Notes under the pieces: generated by a model
Told to the model about the DNA's origin: nothing
Seen by the model: only the letters and a program-made list of their open reading frames with translations
Databases searched by the model: none
Shown: positions 8,838 through 17,995 of the stretch, piece by piece
Position numbering within the stretch: the first letter of the stretch is position 1
Layout of the letters: each line of letters begins with the position of its first letter
Position numbers and translations under genes: made by a program
DNA from: DASXHZ01 sp036488085
Lineage (GTDB): Bacteria; Acidobacteriota; Thermoanaerobaculia; Gp7-AA8
Length of the DNA stretch: 64,000 nucleotides
NCBI GenBank assembly: GCA_036488085.1
Contig: DASXHZ010000046.1
Span: 95,495-159,494, forward strand
Direction: 5' to 3'

Positions 8838-11183
8838 ATGCCCTCTCCGCTCCTGACCTATCTGGCCGGACGGCCGGACTCCGCGACGTTTTTCGTCCCG
8901 TCGGAGGTCGCGCGTGTCATCGGCGAGATCTTTCCGCGCGCCGAGTGGCTCCTCCCCGAGCCGTACCGCATCTTTCCCGCCGACGAGACCCAGCCTCCCA
9001 CCCTCGGCTTTCCCGTCATGGAGACCACCGTCATCCGCGAGCTCGAGGCGCGGCTAGACCGCTGGCTGGCCGACGAAGTCGCGTGGCACATCTCGCGCGA
9101 ACAGACGCACAAAGAGAAGATGCAGGCGTCGTTCACCGCGTACCTGAACGCCCTGATCAAGACGGCCGAGAACGCGCTCCTCTCCAACCTCCTCAGCGAC
9201 TACCACGCCATCTTCTGGCTCGCCCACTCGGCCGACGTCGCCAAACACTTCGCCGCCCTGCCGCGCCGCATCAGCCAGCTCGACGCCACCACCGGGCGCA
9301 CCCAGGGCGACGCGCTGAAATATCGCATCTACGCGAAATGGGCGGCCGAGTGCCGCGACCAGATGACCCAACTTGCCGCCCGCTCCGCCTCGACCCTCGA
9401 CGGCGAAGAACAGCGCGGCCTCCAGTTCTTCCGCCTCCTGCAGGACGACGTCCTCATCTTCACCGAGGAATTCGTCGGGCCCGATCTGCGCGAGCTGCGG
9501 TCCTTCATCAATGGATACCTGCGGCGCGACTTCCAGGCCTTCCGCGACACCTTCGAGAAACTGCGGATCAACGCCACCGACCTGATCCAGAAAGACAAGA
9601 CCTTCCGCGCCGCGTTGCCCGTCTTCGGTGTCTCGCCCGACCAGGCGGTCGTCGTGGCGCTGCTGCTCGACGGCCGCTTCCAGAACTTCCTCTTCGAGAA
9701 CCATTTCGTTCAGAACGCCGTGACGCGCGAAGAGCGCGAGCAGTTCGCCCTCATCGCCAAGCGGGTACGCGAGTTCGCCGTCCTGACGCAGTTGCGCCGG
9801 GCGATCGTCTGGATGACCACGACCGCGGACGGACAGATCGTCTCCACCGACCGGCGCAACCCGACCACCTTCTCCCGCTCGACACGTCCGCTCGATTTCG
9901 GGCGGCCGGGCGTCGTCGATCCGATGGTGCATCGCTTCGGCCTGATCTACGACATCTCCAGTTTCTCCGAGACCCTCGGCAACATCCGCCGCGGCGGCAG
10001 CAAGTCGGAGATCAGCTCGTACCGTCAAATGGTTCTCTTCCAGCGCAAGCTCGAGACGCTCGCCGAGCGGCATTCACTGCAGTTCGAGAAGTTCCTCGGC
10101 GACGGCGCGTTCTACACCACCCGACGCGCGCTGCGCCTCGTCCGCGCGGCCGTCGAGATCCAGCGCTTCTACTCCGAGATGAAGCGCAAGGGATTCGCGT
10201 TCAACAAAGGCCTCCGCATCGCCGTCAACTACGGCTACTACCGCCTGTTGCCGATGAAGACCTCCAACGAGACGAACGAGCGGATCACCGAGTTCTACGG
10301 CCCCGGCATCGTCGAGCTCTCGCGCCTAACCACCGGCAAGGCGAACAAAGAGATCGAAGAGATCGCCGCATTTCTCGTTTCGCGCGGCTACGACCACTCC
10401 ACCGTGACCCAGTTCTTCGCGCCGCTGGCGCGCGGTGCCGACATCGTCGACCACACCCAGCACGCGCGCGAGTTCTACGCGTACATCAACGCCAACAACA
10501 ACCTGATCAACGAAGGGATCGTCGCGTCGATGAACCTTCTCCAGGAGCTGTCGGCGGAGCTGATGAACGAGATGCAGCCGCTGTATCGCCTTAAATGCCA
10601 GTGGGGCACCTACATCGGCTTCGCGCCCGCGGTCCCCGGGCTGGACTTCGTCGGCATCCGGCTCCTCGGCATGGTGCAGCTCAAAGGCCTCGACGACATC
10701 GAAGTCGGCGAGATCGCGCCGTTCACGGCCGCCGAGGTCGAGGCGACGCCGATCGAGGCGAGCGAGTCGCTGACTGCCATCCTGCGCCAGGACTTCCACC
10801 AGGAACGCGACGCCCACGTCGAGCTCGCGACCGGCGCGATGCACGTCGACCCGACTACGACCGCCAATAGAGTCATTGGCCCCGAGCTCGTCCTCTGCGT
10901 CACCGGCCAGCGCGCCGACGAAGACGAAGTCCTCATCGCCGAATGGGACCCCAGCAGCGACGACCTCAATCGTCCCTTACGAATCCCCTACCGCGACTTC
11001 CAACGCCTCTTCGCCATGAAAGGCGACCTGACCACCGAGACGCTCACCGAGCGCAAGACCACGTTGCGCGACCTCTACCACCGCCTAACCGAACACTCCA
11101 ACGCCGAAGCCGTCCCCCTCGGCGCCTTCCGCCGCGAAGAGTACGAACGGTTCATCCTCGGCGAAGTCGTCGAACGGCTGTAG
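8838..11183 (+). CDS. Large helical protein with a divergent class III nucleotidyl cyclase-like domain
   Basis: The protein has 781 aa. Residues 1-355 are mostly helical with no recognised domain. Residues about 365-520 resemble a class III cyclase catalytic core. LIYDISSF places Asp372 at the first metal site. EKFLGDGAF places Asp422 at the second metal site and Lys418 at the purine-specifying lysine. EFYGPGIVELSRL aligns without gaps to the purine-Asp/Asn/Arg segment, giving Glu485 for the purine Asp, Val for the catalytic Asn (residue 492) and a retained Arg496. The C-terminal 250 residues include a possible PilZ-like or beta-rich tail but are unassigned. There is no membrane segment. A cytoplasmic cyclase or a nucleotide-binding pseudo-cyclase are both possible. 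Confidence 0.65.
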   Translation: MPSPLLTYLAGRPDSATFFVPSEVARVIGEIFPRAEWLLPEPYRIFPADETQPPTLGFPVMETTVIRELEARLDRWLADEVAWHISREQTHKEKMQASFTAYLNALIKTAENALLSNLLSDYHAIFWLAHSADVAKHFAALPRRISQLDATTGRTQGDALKYRIYAKWAAECRDQMTQLAARSASTLDGEEQRGLQFFRLLQDDVLIFTEEFVGPDLRELRSFINGYLRRDFQAFRDTFEKLRINATDLIQKDKTFRAALPVFGVSPDQAVVVALLLDGRFQNFLFENHFVQNAVTREEREQFALIAKRVREFAVLTQLRRAIVWMTTTADGQIVSTDRRNPTTFSRSTRPLDFGRPGVVDPMVHRFGLIYDISSFSETLGNIRRGGSKSEISSYRQMVLFQRKLETLAERHSLQFEKFLGDGAFYTTRRALRLVRAAVEIQRFYSEMKRKGFAFNKGLRIAVNYGYYRLLPMKTSNETNERITEFYGPGIVELSRLTTGKANKEIEEIAAFLVSRGYDHSTVTQFFAPLARGADIVDHTQHAREFYAYINANNNLINEGIVASMNLLQELSAELMNEMQPLYRLKCQWGTYIGFAPAVPGLDFVGIRLLGMVQLKGLDDIEVGEIAPFTAAEVEATPIEASESLTAILRQDFHQERDAHVELATGAMHVDPTTTANRVIGPELVLCVTGQRADEDEVLIAEWDPSSDDLNRPLRIPYRDFQRLFAMKGDLTTETLTERKTTLRDLYHRLTEHSNAEAVPLGAFRREEYERFILGEVVERL

Positions 11184-11184
11184 C

Positions 11185-11349
11185 TCAAGGGGGCGGCGCC
11201 GCCGTCACCTCCAACACGACCTCGTCCGGATCGCCCTCCAGCGCCCTGATCGCTTCGGCATTTCGTCGCAGCGCGCTCTCCACAGCCGCCGCCTGATAGT
11301 TCCCCCGAGCACTCGCGAGGATGTATTTCGCCGTCGTTGACAGCACCAC
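11185..11349 (-). CDS. Possible small hypothetical protein
   Basis: A 54-aa frame from a GTG at 11349 reads VVLSTTAKYILASARGNYQ and continues with an acidic tail ending in EVTAAPPP. The composition looks protein-like, with a regular helix-like pattern (SALRRNAEAIRALEG). No clear ribosome site or homologue is recognised. It could equally be a chance frame in high-GC DNA. Confidence 0.25.
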   Translation of the reverse strand: MVLSTTAKYILASARGNYQAAAVESALRRNAEAIRALEGDPDEVVLEVTAAPPP

Positions 11350-11479
11350 GTAGCCGCATCGTTTGGCGCCGCCGCACCTTCGATGTTCGGTTATTGTGGC
11401 GGTGAGCCTCGCTTCGGCACGTGGGCACCCTTCGTGACCGCCCCCAACCGAGGCGCGAGCGGCAAAAGGAGCCTCATCG

Positions 11480-11860
11480 ATGAATGTCCTGTTGTGGGTT
11501 GTCCAGGTCGTACTCGCGGTGCTGTCGCTCGCGGGCGGAGCGTACAAAGTGTTGATGTTCGAGCAGCTCGCGAAGCTGCCGCCGACGGGTGCGATGCCGC
11601 GCGCCGGGTGGGTCGCGGCCGGGGTGTTCGAGGTGTTGTGCGGCGTGCTGCTGCTTCTTCCGGCGGTGGCGAAGCGGATGCGGGCCTTGACTCCGCTCGT
11701 CGCGGGCGCGCTCGTGGTGGAAAGCGTCGCCTTCGCCGTTCTGTACGCGCGGTACTCGCTGGAGCTGACGGCGACCAATCCTTTGGTCTGGGTCGTCGTC
11801 ATGGCCGTGATGGCGGCGTTCGTCGCCTTTGGGCGATACTCGGTCAGGCGATCGGCGTAA
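11480..11860 (+). CDS. DoxX-like small membrane protein
   Basis: The 126-aa protein starts 10 bases after AAAAGGAGC. It has four hydrophobic helices (about residues 3-22, 45-62, 67-88 and 98-118), with the motif GGAYKVLMFEQLAKLP after the first. This is the pattern of DoxX-like family proteins, whose role is mostly unknown, though some are linked to thiosulfate or redox metabolism. It is a single gene with no obvious partner. Confidence 0.8.
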   Translation: MNVLLWVVQVVLAVLSLAGGAYKVLMFEQLAKLPPTGAMPRAGWVAAGVFEVLCGVLLLLPAVAKRMRALTPLVAGALVVESVAFAVLYARYSLELTATNPLVWVVVMAVMAAFVAFGRYSVRRSA

Positions 11861-12150
11861 GGCTGTTGCCCGGACGCGGCAACGTTGCGGCACGCAGACG
11901 ACCACGCACCGCCTCACCGCGCCGGCGTACCGCCCCTGCGTCGCGGCGCGGCGGTGCGACGGCTCAGTGAGACAAGCGATACATCGGCGCGGGTCGCTCC
12001 ACCGGCGGGGTGAGACGAACAAGGCGTCAGCGTGCGACGGTCGCCCTACGCGATGAAGCGATGCGACGTTCGGATGGGGCGCTTCAGCGTCGCGGTGAGG
12101 CGCGGCGCCGTCTGGCCGAGACACCGAGCCGCCCACCCTAACTACCGAAT
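11861..12150. other. Non-coding spacer, no gene seen
   Basis: About 290 bases of GC-rich DNA separate the DoxX-like gene from the transketolase. I see no frame with coding character and no tRNA. There are imperfect inverted repeats, for example GCACCGCC near 11909 with GGCGGTGC near 11950, and GAAGCG near 12055 with CGCTTC near 12080. The promoter of the transketolase operon is presumably here but is not recognisable. Confidence 0.5.
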
Positions 12151-12160
12151 GGAGCAGTAG

Positions 12161-13024
12161 TTGCACGCCTCGTCATCGATGACGACCAGCGAGTTGGAAG
12201 AGCTGGCTAACACGATCCGGCAGGACATCATCAAGATGCTGGTCGAGGCGGGCAGCGGGCATTCTGCCGGGCCGCTCGGGATGGCCGACGTCTTCACGGC
12301 GCTCTACTTCGTCGTCCTCAAACACGATCCGAAGAATCCTGACTGGGCGGAGCGCGACCGGCTGATCCTCTCCAATGGGCACATCGTCCCGGTGCGCTAC
12401 GCCACGATGGCGCGGGCCGGCTACTTCCCCGTCGAGGAGCTGATGACGCTCCGCAAGTTCGGGTCGCGTCTGCAGGGCCATCCGGAACGGACGCGCCTTC
12501 CCGGGTTGGAAACGACCAGCGGGCCGCTCGGCTCGGGGCTGTCGCAGGCTTCCGGCATTGCGAAGGCGTGGCAGATGGATGGAATCCGCGATCGCTGGGT
12601 CTACTGCGCGATGAGCGACGGCGAGCAGGACGAGGGGAACACGTGGGAGGCGGCGATGTTTGCCGCCAAGTACAAGCTGGCGAACCTCATCGCCATCACC
12701 GATCGGAACAACATTCAGATCAGCGGGCCGACGGAACAGGTCATGCCGCTCGAAAACCTGCGTGAGAAGTGGGAGGCCTTCGGCTGGCATGTGATCGAGA
12801 TCGACGGCCACAACTTCACGCAGATCATCGACGCCTGCCACTTCGCGAAGACGATCGAGAATCAGCCGGTCATGATCATCGCCCACACCATCCCCGGCAA
12901 AGGGGTCGATTTCATGGAGTACGACTTCCACTGGCACGGCAAGCCGCCGAACGCCGAGGAGGCGCGAAAGGCGTTGAACGAGCTCCGCACGTTGGGCGGG
13001 CGGATCGAGAGCGAGCACCAGTGA
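12161..13024 (+). CDS. Transketolase, N-terminal (thiamine pyrophosphate-binding) subunit
   Basis: It transfers two-carbon ketol units in the non-oxidative pentose phosphate pathway. The 287-aa protein corresponds to the PP domain of transketolase. GSGHSAGPLGMADV and the SDGEQDEGNTWEAA motif, with the downstream DRNN, bind TPP and Mg2+; LILSNGH and SGPLGSGLSQASGIA are also characteristic. GGAG at 12151-12154 supports the TTG start at 12161. Its stop overlaps the GTG start of the C-terminal subunit, so the two make a split transketolase expressed as one unit. Confidence 0.93.
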   Translation: MHASSSMTTSELEELANTIRQDIIKMLVEAGSGHSAGPLGMADVFTALYFVVLKHDPKNPDWAERDRLILSNGHIVPVRYATMARAGYFPVEELMTLRKFGSRLQGHPERTRLPGLETTSGPLGSGLSQASGIAKAWQMDGIRDRWVYCAMSDGEQDEGNTWEAAMFAAKYKLANLIAITDRNNIQISGPTEQVMPLENLREKWEAFGWHVIEIDGHNFTQIIDACHFAKTIENQPVMIIAHTIPGKGVDFMEYDFHWHGKPPNAEEARKALNELRTLGGRIESEHQ

Positions 13025-14022
13025 GGGACCTGCATCTCAACCCGAAGCTGTACGAAAAAGACATCGAACAAGAGGCGATCCGATCGGGTTTCGGCCGCGG
13101 TCTCGTTGCGGCGGGACGCAAGGACGAGCGCGTCGTGGCCTTGTGCGCGGACTTGACCGAGTCGACGCACATGGACGGCTTCGCGAAAGAATTTCCGGAC
13201 CGCTTCGTCGACGTCGGCGTGGCCGAGCAAAACCTGGTCACGGCCGCGGCCGGGATGGCATTGGCCGGGAAGATCCCGTTCGTCTCGAGTTACGCCGCGT
13301 TCTCCCCGGGGCGGAACTGGGAACAGATTCGCACCACGATCTGCCTGAACGAAACGAACGTGAAGATCGTCGGCTCGCACGCCGGAGTCTCCGTCGGCCC
13401 CGACGGCGCGACGCACCAGATGCTGGAAGACATCGCTTTGATGCGAGTACTCCCGCGGATGCGCGTGGTCGTGCCGTGCGACAGCATCGAGGCGGAGAAG
13501 GCGACGATTGCACTCGCCGTCGAGGGAGCGGCCTACATCAGGCTGGCGCGCGAGAAGACTCCCGTGGTGACGACGAAAGAGACGCCGTTCGATCTCGATG
13601 AGGCGCTCGTGCTGCGCGAAGGCGCCGACGTGACGATCATTGCTTGCGGCCCGATGGTGTATCAGGCGCTGATGGCCGCAGAACTTTTGTCGTCGGAGGG
13701 CATCGAGGCCGAGGTAATCAACTGCGCCGTCATCAAGCCGCTCGATGAACGAGCGATCCTCGCGAGCGTACGAAAAACACGTCTCGTCATCACCGCCGAG
13801 GAAGCTCAAGCCGCCGCAGGCCTCGGCGGCACAATCGCCGAGCTCCTCGGCGAGCACGAGCCGTTGCCGCTCCTGCGGGTCGGGATGCAAGACCGGTTCG
13901 GCGAATCGGGGAAGCCCGCGGAGCTCATGGCGTACTTCCACCTCACCGCGCCGTACATCGCGGAACACGCCCGGAAACTGCTCGGGATGAAAGCGCGACC
14001 GCGGGTTGCTGCGAAACGGTGA
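13021..14022 (+). CDS. Transketolase, C-terminal (pyrimidine-binding) subunit
   Basis: The 333-aa partner of the preceding gene starts at a GTG that overlaps the upstream stop (GTGA). It holds the Pyr domain, with FVDVGVAEQNLVTAAAGMAL containing the catalytic glutamate that protonates TPP. The conserved SYAAFSPGRNWEQIR follows, then the C-terminal transketolase domain (VINCAVIKPLDERAIL). With the upstream subunit it rebuilds a complete transketolase/DXS-like enzyme. The separation into two subunits is known in other bacteria and in archaea. Confidence 0.93.
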   Translation: MRDLHLNPKLYEKDIEQEAIRSGFGRGLVAAGRKDERVVALCADLTESTHMDGFAKEFPDRFVDVGVAEQNLVTAAAGMALAGKIPFVSSYAAFSPGRNWEQIRTTICLNETNVKIVGSHAGVSVGPDGATHQMLEDIALMRVLPRMRVVVPCDSIEAEKATIALAVEGAAYIRLAREKTPVVTTKETPFDLDEALVLREGADVTIIACGPMVYQALMAAELLSSEGIEAEVINCAVIKPLDERAILASVRKTRLVITAEEAQAAAGLGGTIAELLGEHEPLPLLRVGMQDRFGESGKPAELMAYFHLTAPYIAEHARKLLGMKARPRVAAKR

Positions 14023-14083
14023 CGTCGCGGGCGGTCGCGACCATCTTCGGCTCCCTTCCTAGTACTCTCGCTCAATCGAGCAA

Positions 14084-14836
14084 ATGGATAGGAACGACAG
14101 GAGCGCGCTGCACATCGCGGGCGTGGGTCATGCCGTCTTCGGCCTGACCGTGCTCGCGATGGGCATCCAAGGGGTAGTGGAGCGCAAGTTCAACGTGCTC
14201 TGGCAACCGGTCCCGAAGTGGGTGCCTGCGCGCGAGGTGCTGGTGTATGTCTGCGCGCTCGTCGCCCTGCTCGCCGGAATTGGTCTGATCTGGCGGCGCA
14301 CCTCCGGCATCGCCGCGCAGGTGCTGCTCGGTTGGACGCTGCTTTGGTTACTGCTCGTGCGGCTGCCCAATCTCGCGACGACCCCGGGGATCGACTCGGT
14401 GTGGGCGGCGTGCAAGACCGTGGTGATGGCGGCGGCAGCGTGGGTGCTCTATGTCTGGTTCGCGGACGGCGCCGGACTGCGCATCGGCCAGGCGCTCTTC
14501 GGTCTCGCCATGATCCCGTTTGGCGTGGCGCACTTCCTCTACCTCAATGCGACCGCGCCGCTAGTCCCGAACTGGCTGCCGTGGCACGTCGCGTGGGCAT
14601 ACATCACTGGCGCGACGTTCATCGCGGCCGGAATCGCGATCATCATCGGCATCGCCGCGCGACTCGCCGCCGCGTTGTCGACAATTCAAATGGGCCTCTT
14701 CACGCTCATCGTCTGGCTCCCGGTCATTGCGGCCGGCCACGCGAAGCCGTTCCAGTGGAGCGAGTTCGTCGTGTCATGGATCCTCACCGCCTGCGGATGG
14801 GTGGTGGCGGATTCGTACCGGCGGCGGCCGGGTTAA
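14084..14836 (+). CDS. DoxX-like multipass membrane protein, unknown function
   Basis: The 250-aa protein has seven or eight hydrophobic segments and two similar halves: residues 12-130 and 131-240 each begin with a G-[HQ]-A-[VL]-FG[LT] pattern. This suggests an internal duplication of a four-helix DoxX-like unit. Its function is not known. The 3' end overlaps the convergent membrane protein gene by 53 bases. The start ATG lies after ATCGAGCAA, with no strong ribosome site. Confidence 0.72.
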   Translation: MDRNDRSALHIAGVGHAVFGLTVLAMGIQGVVERKFNVLWQPVPKWVPAREVLVYVCALVALLAGIGLIWRRTSGIAAQVLLGWTLLWLLLVRLPNLATTPGIDSVWAACKTVVMAAAAWVLYVWFADGAGLRIGQALFGLAMIPFGVAHFLYLNATAPLVPNWLPWHVAWAYITGATFIAAGIAIIIGIAARLAAALSTIQMGLFTLIVWLPVIAAGHAKPFQWSEFVVSWILTACGWVVADSYRRRPG

Positions 14837-16607
14837 CGCCCAGCTCCCCCACCACCACCCCCTCGTGAACGATCGTGAGGCGGCGCGTGCACGTTCGCTC
14901 CATGGCGGCGCGGCATTCGGCGGCTTCGACTTCCATCGTCGGGCGCATGGGTAAGTGGGCGCCGAGGCCGATGAAGCGGACGAATACGGCGAGCTTGGCG
15001 GCGGAGCTGGTGCAGGCGCAGCGTTGGGGCATGGAAGTGAAAGACGCGATGCCGAGGCGGTACTTGGCGGCGAGGTCGGGATATGTCTCCGAGGCGAGGC
15101 CCGGATATAGCCACGGCCAGATCCACTTCGCGTTGTTGAGGACTTCGACCGTCGTTCCCCGCGCGAGGTTGGAGTGCGCGAGCGCCTCGCGGACGGGGTA
15201 GTAGATCGGCGCGTCGAAATGCTCGAAGAAATTGCGGGCGTCGGCCGGCTTCCGATCGCTCGCGATCATCGCCGTGAGCGGACCGGCGTACGTGACGACG
15301 ATCGCCGCGATCAGGGCGGCGCCGATACCGCGCCAGCGGATGCGGTCCGCGACGAAGCCGAGGGCCAGTGCGAGAAACACCAGCGACGCGAGATTCAGCC
15401 GCGGGTAGCCGGCCCAGACGCGCGTGCGGAGGGCGAAGAAAAAGTACGCGGCATTGGCCGCCGCCGCAATCGCGATCGCGGTCGCCCCGCGGTTTCGGAA
15501 CGCGAGCACGAGCAGCGCGAGAGTCGCGAGCGCCAGCAGCGGCAGCGCCGCGCCGAACTGCAACGACACGCGGTCCCACCACTGCGCGGCATGCGGTCCC
15601 ATCGCCTCGCCGAGGGTCATATAGCCGCGGGCGGACCAGAGGCGCGCGTCACGGTTCGCGGCGAAGACGATGAACGGCATCGCGGCGGTTGCACATGTCG
15701 CGACGTACGGCCACGTCAGCCGGCGCGAAAGGAACACGGCGGCCACGATCGGGAGCGCCAGAATGGCGTACTCCTTCACCATCGCGGCGCTTCCGATCAG
15801 CAACAGCGGCCGCCATATCGCCTCGGCGCGGAAGCGGAGCAGATGCTCGCCCGACGTCAGGAGGAGCACCAGCGCCCACGGCTCGAGATACGAGCTCGTA
15901 AAGTAGTAGACGAAGTCTCTCTGCCAGAAGAGGAAGAAGCCGGTGGTCAGCGCCGCGATGTCTACGCGGCGGCCGATGAGCATCGGGCGGAGAAGGAGCA
16001 GCCAGGCGGGGATCGAGAGCGCATTCACGAGCCGCTCGATGTCGATCGGCATCGCGTGCGGAATCAGCGCGCGAAACGGGACGGAGGCGAAGTGGAGGAG
16101 CGCCGGATATTGCACGGAGAAGGCACCGCGGAAGCCGAGCAGCCCAAGCGCCGCGACGGCCGCGACGCCGAACAGCGGGAGCCGCGACGCGGGATTGCGG
16201 CGCACGGCCCTTATGACCAGAACGATTGCGACGACCGCGATCAGCCACCCAAACGGGACCCATAACGCGTACGCCTCGAGCGCCAGTCCGTCGTGAACGG
16301 CGTGATCGCCGCTCACCGGGAACTCCTGCCGCCACGTCAACGCGAGGTTCAATGCCGCCGGCAAGGAGACGATCGCGGCCGCGATCGCATCGCGCAGGCC
16401 GGGCCGGACACCGCGCGGCGGCGTCTCGAGTACGAACGGATACCGCGCGATCGCGAACGCGAGCAGCAGCGCGGCCACCCATGCAAGGCACCGCGTCGCG
16501 TCAACGGCAACCCAGAGCGCCCCGGCGAGCGAGACAACGAAAAGGTAAACGACGAGCCAGTTGCTGGACCACGCGATGGTGGTGGTCGAGGCTCGGCCGT
16601 CCGTCAC
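14784..16607 (-). CDS. Large polytopic membrane protein (glycosyltransferase-like)
   Basis: The 607-aa protein has about 11-12 hydrophobic helices spread over residues 15-450, then a soluble C-terminal domain of about 130 residues with a short cysteine pair (RCACTS). The loop QEFPVSGDHAVHDGLALEAY near residue 95 resembles the first periplasmic loop of GT-C glycosyltransferases. A membrane-bound sugar or lipid-linked transferase is a reasonable guess, not more. The start overlaps the serine hydrolase stop as ATGA. The last 53 bases overlap the convergent DoxX-like gene. Confidence 0.7.
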   Translation of the reverse strand: MTDGRASTTTIAWSSNWLVVYLFVVSLAGALWVAVDATRCLAWVAALLLAFAIARYPFVLETPPRGVRPGLRDAIAAAIVSLPAALNLALTWRQEFPVSGDHAVHDGLALEAYALWVPFGWLIAVVAIVLVIRAVRRNPASRLPLFGVAAVAALGLLGFRGAFSVQYPALLHFASVPFRALIPHAMPIDIERLVNALSIPAWLLLLRPMLIGRRVDIAALTTGFFLFWQRDFVYYFTSSYLEPWALVLLLTSGEHLLRFRAEAIWRPLLLIGSAAMVKEYAILALPIVAAVFLSRRLTWPYVATCATAAMPFIVFAANRDARLWSARGYMTLGEAMGPHAAQWWDRVSLQFGAALPLLALATLALLVLAFRNRGATAIAIAAAANAAYFFFALRTRVWAGYPRLNLASLVFLALALGFVADRIRWRGIGAALIAAIVVTYAGPLTAMIASDRKPADARNFFEHFDAPIYYPVREALAHSNLARGTTVEVLNNAKWIWPWLYPGLASETYPDLAAKYRLGIASFTSMPQRCACTSSAAKLAVFVRFIGLGAHLPMRPTMEVEAAECRAAMERTCTRRLTIVHEGVVVGELGVNPAAAGTNPPPPIRRR

Positions 16608-17995
16608 TCCGCCGCCGCGACGATGTACTGCTCGAGCTTTCCATCGGGCATCCAGAAGGTGGTGATGCCGAAGGTGCTTTTTGCGAACTTGACGTTGTAG
16701 CGGCGGAGGACCATGCCGCCGCGGAGCGACTGGCCGGCTTGGGTGAAGTCGGTGGGCGTGCCGAGGGGACCGAGGGTGGCGGCGAAGTCTTTGAGGGCCT
16801 GGTCGGTGAAGTAGGCGTTCGCGTTCGAGGTGAAGAGCGAGCGGTCGATGGTGCCCTTCTGGAGGCCGGCGAAGATCTTCTTCGACTCGTCCAACATCGC
16901 CTGCGTGGCAGGGTCGGTCGACGCGAAGAGGACCTTCGCGATGCGGGAAGCGATCTGCGAGGACGCGCCGGTGGCGTCTAGGTTGGTGAGGACGACGATG
17001 GCGGCGCGCTCGTCGGGATAGACCTCGTTGCGGGCGGTGAAGCCGGAGACTTCGCCGCCGTGCGAGATCTGGCGGCGGCCGTCGACCATGGCCACCCCGA
17101 CGCCGAGGGCGTAGTGCGTGCCGACGCCGCTATTGAGCTCCACTTCGTGCTCCAGCTCGCGGTACGACTCGGGGCGGAGGATGGTCTGGTCGATGATGGA
17201 GATGTCCCACTTCGCGAGGTCGGACGCCGTCATCGCCAGTTCGCCGGCGGCGTACATCCAACCCTTTCCCTCCTTCGGCGCGGGGCGCAGCGGGCCGGCG
17301 GCGTAGCGGAGGTAGCGCATGGCGTCGGTAGCCGGCAGCGCCGAGACGTCGGTGTTGTAGACGCTCGTCATCTGCAGCGGCGTGAAGACGTGCTGCTGCA
17401 GGAAGTCGACGAGCGGCATTCCGGCGACGCGCTCGAAGATCATGCCGGCGATGACGTAGTTGGTGTTGCTGTACTGCCACTTCGATCCCGGCTCGAAGTC
17501 GAGCGGCTTCTTCGCCCAGCCGTTGACGACTTCGTCGGGCGTCGCGGGGTTGAGCATGTTCGCCATGACGTAGTCCTGCGGCCAGAAGTCCTGGTAGCCG
17601 GAGGTCATCGACAGGAGCTCGCGGATGGTGACGTCTTTCGCGCGCGTCAGATCCGGAAGCCAGCGCACGACTTTGTCGTCGAGGCTCAGTTTCCCCTCCT
17701 CGGCGAGCATGAGCAGCGACGACGCGGTGAACTGTTTGCTGATCGAGCCGATGCTGTAGCGCATCTGCGGCGTGGCCGCGACGGCCGGGTCGAGCCGCGC
17801 GTTGCCGTACGCGTGGACGTACGCGATCTTCCCGTCCTTCACGACCGCGATCGACGCGCTCGGCGCGCCGGTCTTCGCCAGCAACTCGACCGCCGCCTTG
17901 TCGATACTCGCGCGCATCTCGGGCGGGAGGGTTTCCTGCGCGAGGGCAGCGGTAGCGACGAGCAGAACGAGAGCGAAGCGAGTCAGCGTGCGCAT
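16604..17995 (-). CDS. Serine hydrolase, class C beta-lactamase / AmpC-like family
   Basis: The 463-aa exported enzyme has a signal peptide at residues 1-19 (ATAALA). The catalytic motifs of the beta-lactamase-related family are present: SISK at 84-87, a YSNTNY motif with the catalytic tyrosine, and HGGEVSGF in place of KTG. A C-terminal domain of about 130 residues follows. Members include D-aminopeptidases, esterases and PBP4-like enzymes, so antibiotic resistance cannot be inferred. A GTG two codons upstream (18001) is an alternative start. The gene begins inside the 3' end of the aldolase gene and is coupled to the membrane protein gene downstream. Confidence 0.88.
   Translation of the reverse strand: MRTLTRFALVLLVATAALAQETLPPEMRASIDKAAVELLAKTGAPSASIAVVKDGKIAYVHAYGNARLDPAVAATPQMRYSIGSISKQFTASSLLMLAEEGKLSLDDKVVRWLPDLTRAKDVTIRELLSMTSGYQDFWPQDYVMANMLNPATPDEVVNGWAKKPLDFEPGSKWQYSNTNYVIAGMIFERVAGMPLVDFLQQHVFTPLQMTSVYNTDVSALPATDAMRYLRYAAGPLRPAPKEGKGWMYAAGELAMTASDLAKWDISIIDQTILRPESYRELEHEVELNSGVGTHYALGVGVAMVDGRRQISHGGEVSGFTARNEVYPDERAAIVVLTNLDATGASSQIASRIAKVLFASTDPATQAMLDESKKIFAGLQKGTIDRSLFTSNANAYFTDQALKDFAATLGPLGTPTDFTQAGQSLRGGMVLRRYNVKFAKSTFGITTFWMPDGKLEQYIVAAAE

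Noticed and set aside
11474..12166. A 230-codon minus-strand frame in the 11.5-12.2 kb spacer region
   Set aside because: It overlaps the DoxX-like gene antisense, is Arg/His-rich and shows no domain pattern.
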